DNA from: Trueperaceae bacterium
GTDB taxonomy: Bacteria > Deinococcota > Deinococci > Deinococcales > Trueperaceae
Length of the DNA stretch: 35,587 bases
Assembly (NCBI GenBank): GCA_011389865.1
Contig: JAABTL010000027.1
Coordinates: 1 to 35,587, forward strand
Direction: 5' to 3'
Part shown: piece after piece, positions 24,664 through 34,696 of the stretch
How the letters are laid out: each line of letters opens with the position of its first letter
How positions within the stretch are numbered: position 1 is the first letter of the stretch
Notes under the pieces: generated by a model
The model's input: the letters and a program-made list of their open reading frames with translations, nothing else
What the model was told of the DNA's origin: nothing
The model's database searches: none
Translations under genes and position numbers: made by a program

Positions 24664-25557
24664 CTGGAACGAGCGGATGGCGCGCAGGAAGTCGATGCGC
24701 CTGAAGTCGGGCCAGTAGGCGTCGCAGAAGTAGAACTCCGCGTAGGCGGACTGCCACAGCAGGAACCCGGACGAGCGCACCTCGCCCGACGTCCGGACGA
24801 CGAAGTCGGGGTCGGGCACGCCGGCGGTGTAGAGGTGGGTCGTGATGTCGTCCGCGTCGAGTTCGGCGGCGGCGGTGGCCAGGTCCTCGCCCCGTGCCGC
24901 GCGATCGAGCAGAGCGGCACGAACGGCCGAGACGATCTCCTCGCGGCCGCCGTAGCCGAGCGCCACGTGCAGGTGCAGCGCGTCGTAGTGGGCGGTGCCC
25001 GCCTCCATCTCGCGCAGCGCGGCCTTGGCGTCCTCGGGGAAGTCGTCGACGTCGCCGATCACCCGCACCCGAACACGGTGCGCGTGCAGCTCGCGATCGC
25101 TGAGGAACTCGCGCGCCTGGGCGGCGAAGATCCGGTGCAGGTGGGCGACCTCCTCGGGCGAGCGGCCCCTGTTGTCGGAGGAGAAGCCCCACAGGGTGAC
25201 GTGACGGATGCCGAGCTCGAGGCACCAGCGCAGCACGTCGCGCGCCTTGCCGGCGCCGTAGTCGTGGCCCGCCTTGGGATCGAGGCCCAGCGCGCGGGCG
25301 AAGCGGCGGTTGCCGTCCATGATGATGCCGAGGTGCTGCGGCACCGCGCCGCCCCTCACCTGCGCGAGCAGCCGGCGTTCGTAGAGCCAGTAGAGCCAGC
25401 TGTTCCACCAGCGCCAGGCGGTGACGCGGTGATCGTGCGACCGGCCCGGCGTGGCGGGCACCGTGACGCCCTCCACATCCTCGCCGCCGCCTACGGGCGG
25501 GTCGCCGCGCTTCTCGGCCGGCGGCTCGTGAACGGGGGCGGGCCCGGCTGTGGCCAT
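24637..25557 (-). CDS. uppS: isoprenyl (cis-prenyl) diphosphate synthase
   Basis: A 306-residue cis-prenyltransferase that elongates a prenyl diphosphate with isopentenyl diphosphate to make polyprenyl carrier lipid. Hallmarks: HLGIIMDGNRRFARALG with the catalytic Asp, the GFSSDNRGRSPEEV region, and VRTSGEVRSSGFLLWQSAYAEFYF. The RTSGE segment differs from the usual RLSNFLLWQ by SSG, which resembles actinobacterial short-chain homologues, so product length is uncertain. The N-terminal extension with NSWLYWLYERRL is also of that type. The start is uncertain: the ATG at 25557 lies 9 nt after TACGCT, but the first ~45 residues are low complexity. It ends in the 27-bp repeats. Confidence 0.88.
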   Translation of the reverse strand: MATAGPAPVHEPPAEKRGDPPVGGGEDVEGVTVPATPGRSHDHRVTAWRWWNSWLYWLYERRLLAQVRGGAVPQHLGIIMDGNRRFARALGLDPKAGHDYGAGKARDVLRWCLELGIRHVTLWGFSSDNRGRSPEEVAHLHRIFAAQAREFLSDRELHAHRVRVRVIGDVDDFPEDAKAALREMEAGTAHYDALHLHVALGYGGREEIVSAVRAALLDRAARGEDLATAAAELDADDITTHLYTAGVPDPDFVVRTSGEVRSSGFLLWQSAYAEFYFCDAYWPDFRRIDFLRAIRSFQQRQRRFGR

Positions 25558-25632
25558 GACGCCGTCAGCGTACCCCGGCGATCGCGCGGTGGCCGTCACT
25601 GCGCGTGGGTGCGGGCGCCCCCCGGGTGTTCG

Positions 25633-26187
25633 TCAGGCGAACGGCGAGCGGAGCTCGGCCAGCGGCGGCCAGGTCGCGTCGCGGGCGGACAGCGTCGGCG
25701 CCTCGCCGGGCGCGAGCGGCCAGGCGATCGCCAGGTCCGGGTCGTCCCACCGCAGGCCGCCCTCGGCGGCGGGCGCGTAGCCCGCGTCCACCTGGTAGAG
25801 CACGTCGGCGACGTCGGAGGTGACCAGGAAGCCGTGCGCGAAGCCCGGGGGCACCCACAGCAACTCGTGGCGCTCGTCGTCGAGCGGGACGCCGGACCAG
25901 CGCCCGTAGCTAAGCGAGGCGCGCCGCAGGTCGACGACCACGTCGAAGATCGCGCCGCGGACGACGCCGACCAGTTTGCCCTGGGCGTGCGGCGGCGCCT
26001 GGAAGTGCAGGCCGCGCAGCGCGCCGCGGCGGGAACGCGAGTGGTTGAGCTGCACGAACGCGGGCAGCCCCAGGGCCTCGGCGGCGTCGGCCCGCCAGCG
26101 CTCGACGAAGAAGCCGCGCGCGTCGCCGTGGGGCGTCAGGGTGATGCGCAGCACGTCGGGCAGGTCGGGGAGGGTGTGGGCGGTCAT
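25633..26187 (-). CDS. rfbC: dTDP-4-dehydrorhamnose 3,5-epimerase
   Basis: A 184-residue cupin epimerase of the dTDP-L-rhamnose pathway. Catalytic His61 is in RGLHFQ, preceded by RGFFVERWR; the VPPGFAHGFLVTSDVADVLYQVD block with the second active-site region is intact. Length equals the family norm. TACCCT lies exactly 7 nt before the ATG at 26187, which fixes the start as leaderless. The other rml genes are absent from the window. It fits with the Wzz-like protein as evidence that this cell makes a rhamnose-containing surface polysaccharide. Confidence 0.92.
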   Translation of the reverse strand: MTAHTLPDLPDVLRITLTPHGDARGFFVERWRADAAEALGLPAFVQLNHSRSRRGALRGLHFQAPPHAQGKLVGVVRGAIFDVVVDLRRASLSYGRWSGVPLDDERHELLWVPPGFAHGFLVTSDVADVLYQVDAGYAPAAEGGLRWDDPDLAIAWPLAPGEAPTLSARDATWPPLAELRSPFA

Positions 26188-26194
26188 CGCGGTC

Positions 26195-26200
26195 AGGGTA
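26195..26200 (-). promoter_or_regulatory. -10 element for leaderless rfbC mRNA
   Basis: TACCCT on the minus strand, then 7 nt and ATG. No Shine-Dalgarno precedes the start codon. Confidence 0.55.
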
Positions 26201-26343
26201 CCCGAGGGGCGGCGACCGCGGGGGCGCCGGCGTGGTGGGCCGGCGTGGTGGGCCGGCCGCCGGCGACCGCGTGCCGCGCTTCGCCCGTGATCGAAACCGG
26301 CCAATTCGATCGTCATGGGATGGTCAGCCCGGCGCCGAGGCGC

Positions 26344-26349
26344 TAGCAT
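26344..26349 (+). promoter_or_regulatory. putative -10 of the ABC importer operon
   Basis: TAGCAT. Transcription from about 26356 would give a 185-nt leader containing an inverted repeat CGACCGG/CCGGTCG (26363-26369 with 26401-26407) and three 38-bp repeats before the ATG at 26541. Confidence 0.45.
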
Positions 26350-26412
26350 CGTGTCAAGCCGACGACCGGTTCGACTCTCCACGCGCCACCGGGCCGTGGG
26401 CCGGTCGTTCGC

Positions 26413-26526
26413 ATGCGCGCTCCGGGGGGTTTCGACCGCCGGTTAAGTGCGTGCGCGCTCCCGGGGTCTCCGACCGCCGGTCGCGCGCGTGCGCGCTCCC
26501 AGGGGTTCGACCGCCGGTCGCGCCCT
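26413..26526 (+). repeat. three 38-bp direct repeats, each with a GACCGCCGGT palindrome core
   Basis: Units at 26413-26450, 26451-26488 and 26489-26526 share TGCGCGCTCC, GGGG and CGACCGCCGGT. The core GACCGCCGGTC is an inverted repeat with a single central base. The period is not a multiple of three and the region is non-coding, between the importer's -10 and its Shine-Dalgarno (AAGGGG near 26529). Confidence 0.8.
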
Positions 26527-26540
26527 GGAAGGGGAACCGC

Positions 26541-27647
26541 ATGCCACATCGCAAGATCGTCGCCACGCTGCTCGCCCTGCTGGTCGCCCTGGCGGGCGCC
26601 GTCGCGTTCGCCCAGGCCGAGGACTGGGACGCCATCGAGGACGCCGCGCAGCAGGAGGGCAAGCTGATGGTCTACTCGACCACCAGCCGCACCGCCACCG
26701 CCGCGACCAACTTCCAGGAGCTGACCGGCATCGAGGTCGAGGTCGTGCGCCTCGGTGAGCAGGACCTCATCCAGCGCGCCTACCAGGAGGCCCGCGCCGG
26801 CGTCGAGAGCGCCGACGTCATCGTCGTCGAGGACTGGGTGGCGGCCCGCGAGCTGCTCTCCGCGACCGGCTACTTCGTCAACTACGTCCCGCCGACGGCC
26901 CGCGAGCTCTTCGCCGAGCGCCACCAGGACCCGCTGGTGCTGGGCTTCATCAACCGCATCTTCGGCTACAACACCGACAAGCACCCCGACCACGACCCCT
27001 TCGTCAGCGTGTGGGACCTCACCACCCCCGAGTTCCGCGGCCGCGTGATGATCCGCGACGTGGCGATCACCGGCGAGCACCAGAACGCCTTCACGGAGTG
27101 GGTGCGCCGGTCCGACGAGCTCGAGGCCGCCTACGAGCGCCGCTTCGGCGAGCCGCTCGTGATGACCGAGGCGAACGCGGGCCTCGAGTGGATGAAGCGC
27201 TTCCTCGAGAACGATCCGATCATCATGACGTCGGACACCCGCATCTCCGAGGCGGTCGGGGCCGCCGGGCAGGAAGACCCGCCCTACGGCATGTTCTACG
27301 TGTACTCCAAGCACCGGGACATCCCCCTGCAGGACCTGCGGTTGACGGACAGCCGGCAGATCGACCCGACGCTCGGTTACTACTACCCCATCGTGCTGCA
27401 GCTCGCGGCCGCCTCCGAGAGCCCGAACGCCGCCAAGGTGTTCATCGAGTACCTCACGACCCTCGAGGGCTTCGAGCCGTGGGCCGACTCGCCCGGCGTG
27501 TACACGCCCAACCCCAACCAGGTCCCCTTCGAGGGCGACATGCCCTTCTGGTGGTGGGAAGACCGCCTCTGGTACTACGACCTCGACTTCGCCGCGGCCA
27601 ACCGCGGCATCGTGCTCGACACCTGGCTGAAGTACGCCCAGCGGTAG
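26541..27647 (+). CDS. ABC transporter substrate-binding protein (iron/phosphonate/polyamine type)
   Basis: A 368-residue periplasmic-binding protein with a Sec signal peptide (about residues 1-24, ending AFAQA). The mature chain begins with LMVYSTTSRTATAATNFQELTG and has the two-lobe fold pattern of the FbpA/PotD/PhnS cluster, including LEWMKRFLENDPIIMTSDTRISEAVG in lobe 2. GYYYPIVLQLAAA near residue 280 contains adjacent tyrosines, as in some ferric-binding proteins, but I cannot assign the ligand. The start is supported by AAGGGG about 8 nt upstream. Permease and ATPase genes follow, completing an importer. The long leader with repeats suggests regulated expression. Confidence 0.85.
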   Translation: MPHRKIVATLLALLVALAGAVAFAQAEDWDAIEDAAQQEGKLMVYSTTSRTATAATNFQELTGIEVEVVRLGEQDLIQRAYQEARAGVESADVIVVEDWVAARELLSATGYFVNYVPPTARELFAERHQDPLVLGFINRIFGYNTDKHPDHDPFVSVWDLTTPEFRGRVMIRDVAITGEHQNAFTEWVRRSDELEAAYERRFGEPLVMTEANAGLEWMKRFLENDPIIMTSDTRISEAVGAAGQEDPPYGMFYVYSKHRDIPLQDLRLTDSRQIDPTLGYYYPIVLQLAAASESPNAAKVFIEYLTTLEGFEPWADSPGVYTPNPNQVPFEGDMPFWWWEDRLWYYDLDFAAANRGIVLDTWLKYAQR

Positions 27648-27659
27648 CTGACGCCGTGT

Positions 27660-27695
27660 CTCGGTGGTCGCGTCCACGAAGGAGTGGCCGCCGAG
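27660..27695 (+). other. stem-loop after the binding-protein gene
   Basis: CTCGGTGGTC pairs with GGCCGCCGAG (10 bp including two G-U pairs), loop 16 nt, 12 bp after the stop codon. It may protect the binding-protein mRNA 3' end. Confidence 0.4.
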
Positions 27696-27705
27696 CCTAG
27701 CCCAT

Positions 27706-27730
27706 GGGGGCGCCCGCGACGGGCGCCCCC
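27706..27730 (+). terminator. intercistronic hairpin between binding protein and permease
   Basis: A perfect 10-bp stem GGGGGCGCCC/GGGCGCCCCC with a 5-nt loop, without a U-tract. Such hairpins commonly reduce expression of the membrane genes relative to the binding protein. Confidence 0.55.
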
Positions 27731-27748
27731 GACCCCGGAGGCCCGCGG

Positions 27749-29545
27749 ATGCGGACCCGCCTGCAACGCTTCCGTCTGAACGTCACGCCGCAGCGGGTGC
27801 TCGCGGTCCTTTTCCTGCTGGTCCTCGGCTACCTGGTCGTCGTGCCCCTGGGGGTCATGCTCCAGGAGACGTTCGTCGTCCACCCGCTCGAACGCTTCCA
27901 GATCCCCGGATCGATGCCGGGCGACTTCACCCTCGCGCACTGGGAGCGCACGTTCGTCAGCGAGAACGCCTACGCGTTCTTCTACCGCCCGCTGATCAAC
28001 ACCCTGATCATCTCGCTCGGCCTGGCGTTCCTGGCCCTCGCCATCGGCGGCACGCTCGCCTGGCTGGTCGTGCGCACCGACCTACCGTTCAAGGGCCTCA
28101 TCTCGAACGCCGCCATCATCCCGTACGTCATGCCGTCCTGGACGTTGGCCCTCGCCTGGATCACGCTCTTCAAGAACGAGCGCATCGGCGGCACGCAAGG
28201 TATCTTCACCGCCCTCACCGGCGTCTCCACGCCCGACTGGTTCGCCTATGGCCTCTTCCCGATCACGATCACGCTCGCCCTGCACTACTTCCCGTTCGGC
28301 TTCATGCTCATCGGCGGGGCGCTGCGCAACATCGACGCCCAGCTCGAGGAATCCGCCGAGCTGCTCGGCGCCGGCCGCCTGACGATCCTGCGGCGCGTCG
28401 TCGTCCCGCTGGTGCTGCCGGCGATCTTCTCGACCTTCCTGCTCACCTTCTCGCGCGGGCTCGGCACCTTCGGCACCCCCGCCTTCCTCGGCGGGCCCGT
28501 GCGTGAGTTCGTCCTGTCGACCACCCTCTACGCCAACCTCATCGGCCAGCGACCCGGCATCGGCTACCTGGTGGCCTTCGTCATGATCTCGCTGGGCGTG
28601 CTCGTGCTCTACATGGACCACCGCATCATCGGCACCCGCCGCAGCTTCGTCACGATCTCGGGCAAGGGCGCGCGCGCCGGGTTGGTGGCCCTCGGCCGCT
28701 GGCGCGGGCCGGTCGCCGCGCTGGTGCTGACGTTCATCTTCGGCGTCATCGCGGTGCCCATCGTCGCGCTCGCGGTCGACACCGTCATGCTGCGCCCCGG
28801 CATCTACGCCTGGTCGAACTTCTCGCTGCACTACTGGATCGGCGAGGCCAGCCGCGCGATCGGCCTCGGCACCGGCGAGCCCGGCATCCTGCGCAACCCG
28901 CAGCTGATGGGCGCCCTCGGCAACACCATGCAGCTCGCCATCACGGTGGCGCTGATCTGCGGCGTCCTCGGCATGCTCATCGGCTACACCGTCGTGCGAC
29001 TGCGCGGCACGCTGATCTCGCGGCTGCTCGACCAGCTCTCGTTCCTGCCCTACCTCATGCCGTCGATCGCCCTGGGCTCGATCTTCCTGGCGATGTTCGC
29101 GGTGGCGCGCGGCCCCATCCCCTCGCTCTACGGCACCTTCTGGCTGCTGGTCATCGCCTGCGTCGTCAGCTACCTGCCGTACGCGGTCAAGGCGGGGATC
29201 AGCGCGATGATGCAGGTGGGCCCCGAGCTCGAGGAGGCCGCCATCATGGCGGGCGCCTCGTGGTGGACGCGCATGCGCCGCGTCCTCTTCCCGGTGCAGA
29301 AGGCGACCTACTTCTCCGGCATGCTGCTGCCGTTCATCTCGGTGACCCGCGAGCTGTCGCTGCTCATCCTGCTGGTGACGCCCGCCACCCAGCTCGCCAC
29401 CACCATCACGCTGCGTTACACCGACCGCGGCTGGTACCCCTACACCAACGCCATGGTGCTGGTCCTGGTGACCATCGTCATCACCAGCACCGTCGTCAGC
29501 CGGCGGCTCATGAAGACCGATCTCGCCAAAGGGTTGGGAGGCTGA
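27749..29545 (+). CDS. ABC transporter permease, two fused MetI-like domains
   Basis: A 598-residue membrane protein with about 12 predicted helices, made of two permease domains (roughly residues 15-310 and 320-598), as in FbpB-type ferric permeases. Each half has an EAA loop for docking the ATPase: EESAELLGAGRLTILRRVVVP in the first and EEAAIMAGASWWTRMRRVLFP in the second. The ATG at 27749 is chosen for the CGGAGG 7 nt upstream; an in-frame ATG at 27704 lies within the hairpin. The ATPase starts 1 nt after the stop, so the two are coupled. Confidence 0.9.
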   Translation: MRTRLQRFRLNVTPQRVLAVLFLLVLGYLVVVPLGVMLQETFVVHPLERFQIPGSMPGDFTLAHWERTFVSENAYAFFYRPLINTLIISLGLAFLALAIGGTLAWLVVRTDLPFKGLISNAAIIPYVMPSWTLALAWITLFKNERIGGTQGIFTALTGVSTPDWFAYGLFPITITLALHYFPFGFMLIGGALRNIDAQLEESAELLGAGRLTILRRVVVPLVLPAIFSTFLLTFSRGLGTFGTPAFLGGPVREFVLSTTLYANLIGQRPGIGYLVAFVMISLGVLVLYMDHRIIGTRRSFVTISGKGARAGLVALGRWRGPVAALVLTFIFGVIAVPIVALAVDTVMLRPGIYAWSNFSLHYWIGEASRAIGLGTGEPGILRNPQLMGALGNTMQLAITVALICGVLGMLIGYTVVRLRGTLISRLLDQLSFLPYLMPSIALGSIFLAMFAVARGPIPSLYGTFWLLVIACVVSYLPYAVKAGISAMMQVGPELEEAAIMAGASWWTRMRRVLFPVQKATYFSGMLLPFISVTRELSLLILLVTPATQLATTITLRYTDRGWYPYTNAMVLVLVTIVITSTVVSRRLMKTDLAKGLGG

Positions 29546-29546
29546 A

Positions 29547-30769
<1,223 letters not shown>

Positions 30770-30773
<4 letters not shown>

Positions 30774-31801
30774 TCGCCGCCCTGCTGATGGCGCTGGTGG
30801 CCGGTCTCGACGACGGCGACACGCCGGATGTCGACCGACGTGAGGAGCGCCGGCGACGAATGACCCGGCGCGACGGCGACCGGCCGGCCACCCCGCCGCA
30901 CATGCTCATCGTCACCGGGCTGTCGGGCGCCGGCAAGACGCTGGCGATGAAGGCGCTCGAGGACCTCGGCTTCTTCTGCATCGACAACCTGCCACCGGCG
31001 TTCCTGCCGCAGCTCACGCACCTGGGTGCCTTGGCCGTCGACCGCGGCCAGCGGATCGCGGTGGCCATGGACGTGCGCGGCCGCAGCATGTTCTCCGACC
31101 TGTTCGCCGCCCTCGACCAGCTGCAGGCCGACGGCGTGCCGCACCAGATCCTCTTCCTCGACTGCGCCGACGACGTGCTGGTGCGCCGCTACTCCGAGAC
31201 CCGCCGCCGCCACCCGATCAGCGAGGGCCACAGCCTCTACGCGCAGATCGAGGCCGAGCGCCGGCTGCTCGCCGAGGTGCGCGACCGCGCCGACCTGCTG
31301 ATCGACACCAGCCACATGACCACCCACGACCTCAAGGGCCGGCTGGGCCGAATGGTGCTGGGTCGCGACGTCAGCGAGGACCTCGACGTCGACGTCATGA
31401 GCTTCGGCTTCAAGTACGGCGTCCCGCTCGACGCCGACCTCCTGTTCGACGTGCGCTTCCTGCCGAACCCCTACTACGATCCGACGCTGCGCGCGCTCAC
31501 CGGGCTCGACGAGCCGGTCGTCGACTACGTCATGGGCCAGCCCGACACCGGCATCTTCGTCGACGAGGTGGTCACCCTGCTCAGGCGCTGGATCCCGCTC
31601 TACGCCAACGTGGGCAAGGCGCGCCTGACGATCGGCATCGGCTGCACCGGCGGGCAGCACCGCTCGGTCGCGATCGCCGCGCGGCTCGCGGCGCGGCTCG
31701 CCGACGACTTCGAGAACGTCGCCGCCGTGCACCGCGACCTCCCCAAGGCGCGGGCGGCGTTGGCGGCGGAGCGCGAGCGTGCCGACGAAGCGGATGGCTG
31801 A
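30770..31801 (+). CDS. rapZ: RapZ/YvcJ family nucleotide-binding protein
   Basis: A 343-residue protein of the RapZ family. The P-loop GLSGAGKT is at 50-57, the FGFKYGVP block and the C-terminal GCTGGQHRSV phosphate-binding motif are intact. In E. coli RapZ is an RNA-binding adaptor that steers small-RNA decay controlling glucosamine-6-phosphate synthesis; in Gram-positives YvcJ hydrolyses GTP. The start is uncertain: the ATG at 30770 overlaps the ATPase stop, while ATG 30860 would give an N-terminus nearer the family norm. It overlaps the DeoR gene by 8 bp. The usual yvcK-whiA or rpoN-ptsN neighbours are absent. Confidence 0.85.
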
Positions 31802-32621
31802 GCGTTCGACGGCCCGGAGCGGGTCGGGCGCGCGCAACCCCGGCGGCACGCGTGTTCGGCGCGAGGCGTTGCTGGCGTGGATCCACGAGCGCGGCGAGGC
31901 GCGGGTGGAGGTTCTGGCCACCGCGGTCGCAGCCTCGGCGGTGACGGTGCGGCGCGACTTGGCCGCGCTGGAGCGCCAGGGCCTGGTCGACCGGACTTGG
32001 GGCGGCGCGCGCCCGCACGTCGCGTTGCACTACCGAGGCGACCACCTCGCGCGCGCGGCGCGTGGCGAGGCTGCCAAGCGCGCCGTGGCGGCCGCCGCCG
32101 CCCGCCTGGTCGCGCCCAACATGGTCGTGGCGCTGTCGGGCGGCACCACCCTGACGCTGCTGGCGCGCATGCTCCGCGGCCGCCCGCTCAACGTCGTCAC
32201 CAACGCCGTCAACGTCGCGGCGGAGCTCCACGGCGGCGGCGCGACCAAGGTGATCGTCACCGGGGGCGCGCTCAAGGCGAGCACGTACGAGCTCGTCGGC
32301 GCGGCCGCCGACGCGATCATCCGCGCGTACCACGTCGACCTGGCGTTCTTCTCCTGTTCCGGCGTCGACGAGGCCGGTTACGGCCGCCGCGACCACGCGG
32401 AGGCCGCCATCGTGCGGGCGTTCCGGCGTGCGGCGGCGCGGACCGTGATGCTGATCGACCAGGGCAAGCTCGGTCGCCCTTACCGCGCACGCGTGGCGGC
32501 CCTGGGCGAGATCGACCAGGTGATCGTCGACGGCCCCCTACCGCTCGCCTGGCGCGAGCGCCTCGCCGCGGGCCGCACCGACGTGCTCGAGGTCGCGCCG
32601 TGCGACACTGGGGCATCATGA
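31794..32621 (+). CDS. DeoR family transcriptional regulator
   Basis: A 275-residue regulator. The N-terminal helix-turn-helix (about residues 22-75) contains VTVRRDLAALERQGLVDRTWGGA, the DeoR signature, and the C-terminal part is a sugar-isomerase-like sensor (VVALSGGTTLTLLARML, VTNAVNVAAEL, GVDEAGYGRRDHAEAAI). DeoR proteins normally respond to a phosphorylated sugar. ATG 31794 overlaps the rapZ end; an in-frame GTG at 31779 is possible. Linkage to rapZ suggests amino-sugar or glycolytic control, but targets are not visible. Confidence 0.88.
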   Translation: MAERSTARSGSGARNPGGTRVRREALLAWIHERGEARVEVLATAVAASAVTVRRDLAALERQGLVDRTWGGARPHVALHYRGDHLARAARGEAAKRAVAAAAARLVAPNMVVALSGGTTLTLLARMLRGRPLNVVTNAVNVAAELHGGGATKVIVTGGALKASTYELVGAAADAIIRAYHVDLAFFSCSGVDEAGYGRRDHAEAAIVRAFRRAAARTVMLIDQGKLGRPYRARVAALGEIDQVIVDGPLPLAWRERLAAGRTDVLEVAPCDTGAS

Positions 32622-32676
32622 ACGCGCCCGCGCCGGCACGACCCGCGACGCCGCGCGCGCGACCGGGGGTCTGACC

Positions 32677-34248
32677 ATGCTCGTCGTCCTCGGCGGCCTC
32701 GCGCTCTTCCTGCTCGGCATCGCCCGCATCGCGGCGGCGCTGCAGTCGACGGCCGGACCCGTCACGCGCCGCTGGATGGGCTCCGCGACCCGCTCGCCGC
32801 TGCGGGCGCTGTTGGCGGGCACCGCGGTGTCGGCCGCGACCCAGAGCGGCACGGCCACCGCGGTCACCGTGCTGGGCCTGGTGTCCGGTGGGCTGGTGGC
32901 GGTGCGCGAGGGCATCGCGCTCTCGCTCGGCGCCAAGGTCGGCGCGACGCTGGCGATCCAGCTCGCGGCCTTCAAGATCACCGAGTACGCGCTGCCGCTC
33001 ATCGGCCTCGGCTACCTCGTCACCCTGTGGCCGCGCCTGCGTGGCCTGGGCGGCATCCTGCTCGGCGCCGGCCTGCTGTTCCTCGGGCTCGACGTCACCG
33101 TGACGTCGATGGGCGGGCTCGGCGACAGCGCGCTGTTCGCGCTGCTGGTGGACACGCTCGAGCGGCAGCCGGCCGCGATGGCACTGCTCGGCGTGGCGCT
33201 CGGCGCCGCGCTGTCGAGCACGAACGCCGCGGCCGCGGTGGCGCTCGGCCTCTACGCGGCGGGTGCGCTGTCGCTGGAGGCGGCGCTCGCGCTGCTGGTG
33301 GGCGGCAACGTGGGCGGCGTGGTGCTGCCGGTGCTGGCCTCCCGCACCCTCGACGCCCCGGCACAGCGGGTGGCCATCACCCACCTCGCCCTCAAGGTCG
33401 TGGCCGCCGTCGCGGTCGTGCTCGCGTCCGAGCCGATCGGCTCATGGATCGCCGCGCTGGGGGGCGACGGCGCCCGCCAGATGGCCAACGCCCACACGCT
33501 CTTCAACCTGGTCACCGCCGTCGTGGGGACGGCGTTCGCCGGGGCCGGCGCGGCCCTCGCCCTGCGCTTCATCCCGCAGCGCGAGGACGACACCATGCCC
33601 AAGTACCTGCGCGACGAGGCGGTGGGCGACCTGCAGCTCGCCACCGGCCTGGCGCTGCGCGAGACGGTGCGCATCAGCGATCAGGTGGCGGTGATGGGTG
33701 AACTGGCGACGCGCTACCTGCGCGCCGGCAAGTGGGACCCCGACCCGATCGCGGTGCGCGAGGTCAAGGTCGACCGGCTCACGCAGCGGGTGGTCGACTA
33801 CCTGGCCGTGCTGCGCGCGACGCACGGCACCGATCCCACCAGCGAGCGGTTGCTGCTGGCGGCCACCGAGCTCGAGCACATGGGCGACCAGATCCGCCGG
33901 CTCTACCGCCGCGAGCAGCGTTTGGCGGACATGGGCGTCGAGTTCAGCCGCGACGGGCGCGCCGAGCTCGGCGACACCGCCGAGCGCGTCCTGGCGCGCA
34001 TGCGCCAGGCCTTCACCGCCTTCGCCACCGGCGACCTGCCGCTCGCGCAGGCCGTGATCGACGGCCGCCCCAAGCTCGAGGCCCACGTGGCCAAGATGCG
34101 CCTCAACCACCTCGCGCGGCTCGAGGCGCGGCTCCCCGAGTCGCACGCGTCGAGCTCGCACCACCTGGAGGTGCTCACCCTGCTGCGCCAGATCGACGCC
34201 AGCGTGACGCGGGTGGCGGGCTGGGCGCTGGAGGCCCAGGAGGTGTAG
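32677..34248 (+). CDS. Na/Pi cotransporter family protein with C-terminal PhoU-like domain
   Basis: A 523-residue protein: about nine hydrophobic segments in the first 310 residues (NptA/PNaS fold with internal repeat; QSGTAT at 56-61 and SSTNAA in the second half replace the classical QSSSA motifs), then a soluble PhoU-like helical domain (about 330-523, with ELEHMGDQIRRLYRR). It probably imports phosphate with sodium, or exports it. It follows the DeoR gene after 55 bp that hold no other feature. It converges on the vapC-type gene with 7 bp between stop codons. Confidence 0.85.
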   Translation: MLVVLGGLALFLLGIARIAAALQSTAGPVTRRWMGSATRSPLRALLAGTAVSAATQSGTATAVTVLGLVSGGLVAVREGIALSLGAKVGATLAIQLAAFKITEYALPLIGLGYLVTLWPRLRGLGGILLGAGLLFLGLDVTVTSMGGLGDSALFALLVDTLERQPAAMALLGVALGAALSSTNAAAAVALGLYAAGALSLEAALALLVGGNVGGVVLPVLASRTLDAPAQRVAITHLALKVVAAVAVVLASEPIGSWIAALGGDGARQMANAHTLFNLVTAVVGTAFAGAGAALALRFIPQREDDTMPKYLRDEAVGDLQLATGLALRETVRISDQVAVMGELATRYLRAGKWDPDPIAVREVKVDRLTQRVVDYLAVLRATHGTDPTSERLLLAATELEHMGDQIRRLYRREQRLADMGVEFSRDGRAELGDTAERVLARMRQAFTAFATGDLPLAQAVIDGRPKLEAHVAKMRLNHLARLEARLPESHASSSHHLEVLTLLRQIDASVTRVAGWALEAQEV

Positions 34249-34255
34249 GGGAGCG

Positions 34256-34696
34256 TCAGCCGCGATCGCCGAGGAGGCCCGCGTCGGACGCGTCAAGGCC
34301 GAGGGTGCGGGCGGCATGCAGGAGTCTGCGGTCCAAGGTCATCAGCGTCTCGCCGTGGTCGGCGGCCACCGCCAGGTGGAGCGCGTCGTTCGTCCGCAAC
34401 CCCGACGCCGGCCGCTGCAGGAGGAGTTCGGCGGCGAGGTCGTAGTGGTGCGCGGCGAAAGCGAGGCGTTCGAGGCCCCGGCCGAGGTGGGCGTCCAGGG
34501 CCTGCTGCACGCGCCGCGCATCGCCCACGAGGTGCCCCATCCTGGCGAGCCGCGCGAGCGTGCCCGCGAACTCGACGACGGTGAGGTCGCTGACGCGCAG
34601 GGTGCCGGGCTCGGCGCCGCGCAGGATGGCCTCGACGCCCTCGCTGGAACCCTCGGCGAGGTAGTAGGGGATCAGGAAGCTGGTGTCGAGGTAGAT
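34256..34696 (-). CDS. VapC-like PIN-domain ribonuclease toxin without a usual start codon
   Basis: A 146-codon frame beginning ATC-TAC-CTC-GAC (IYLDTSFLIPYYLAE), the normal N-terminus of a PIN toxin, but with ATC where ATG is expected. No ATG, GTG or TTG occurs upstream in this frame for many codons; the first one inside is ATG 34540, which would remove the first catalytic acid. The four PIN acidic residues are present: Asp4, Glu42, Asp104 (RTNDALHLAVA) and Asp122 (LDRRL). GAGGAG lies about 11 nt before ATC. It overlaps the antitoxin gene by 25 bp. The toxin may use a rare start codon or may be silenced by start-codon loss. Confidence 0.7.
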   Translation of the reverse strand: MYLDTSFLIPYYLAEGSSEGVEAILRGAEPGTLRVSDLTVVEFAGTLARLARMGHLVGDARRVQQALDAHLGRGLERLAFAAHHYDLAAELLLQRPASGLRTNDALHLAVAADHGETLMTLDRRLLHAARTLGLDASDAGLLGDRG

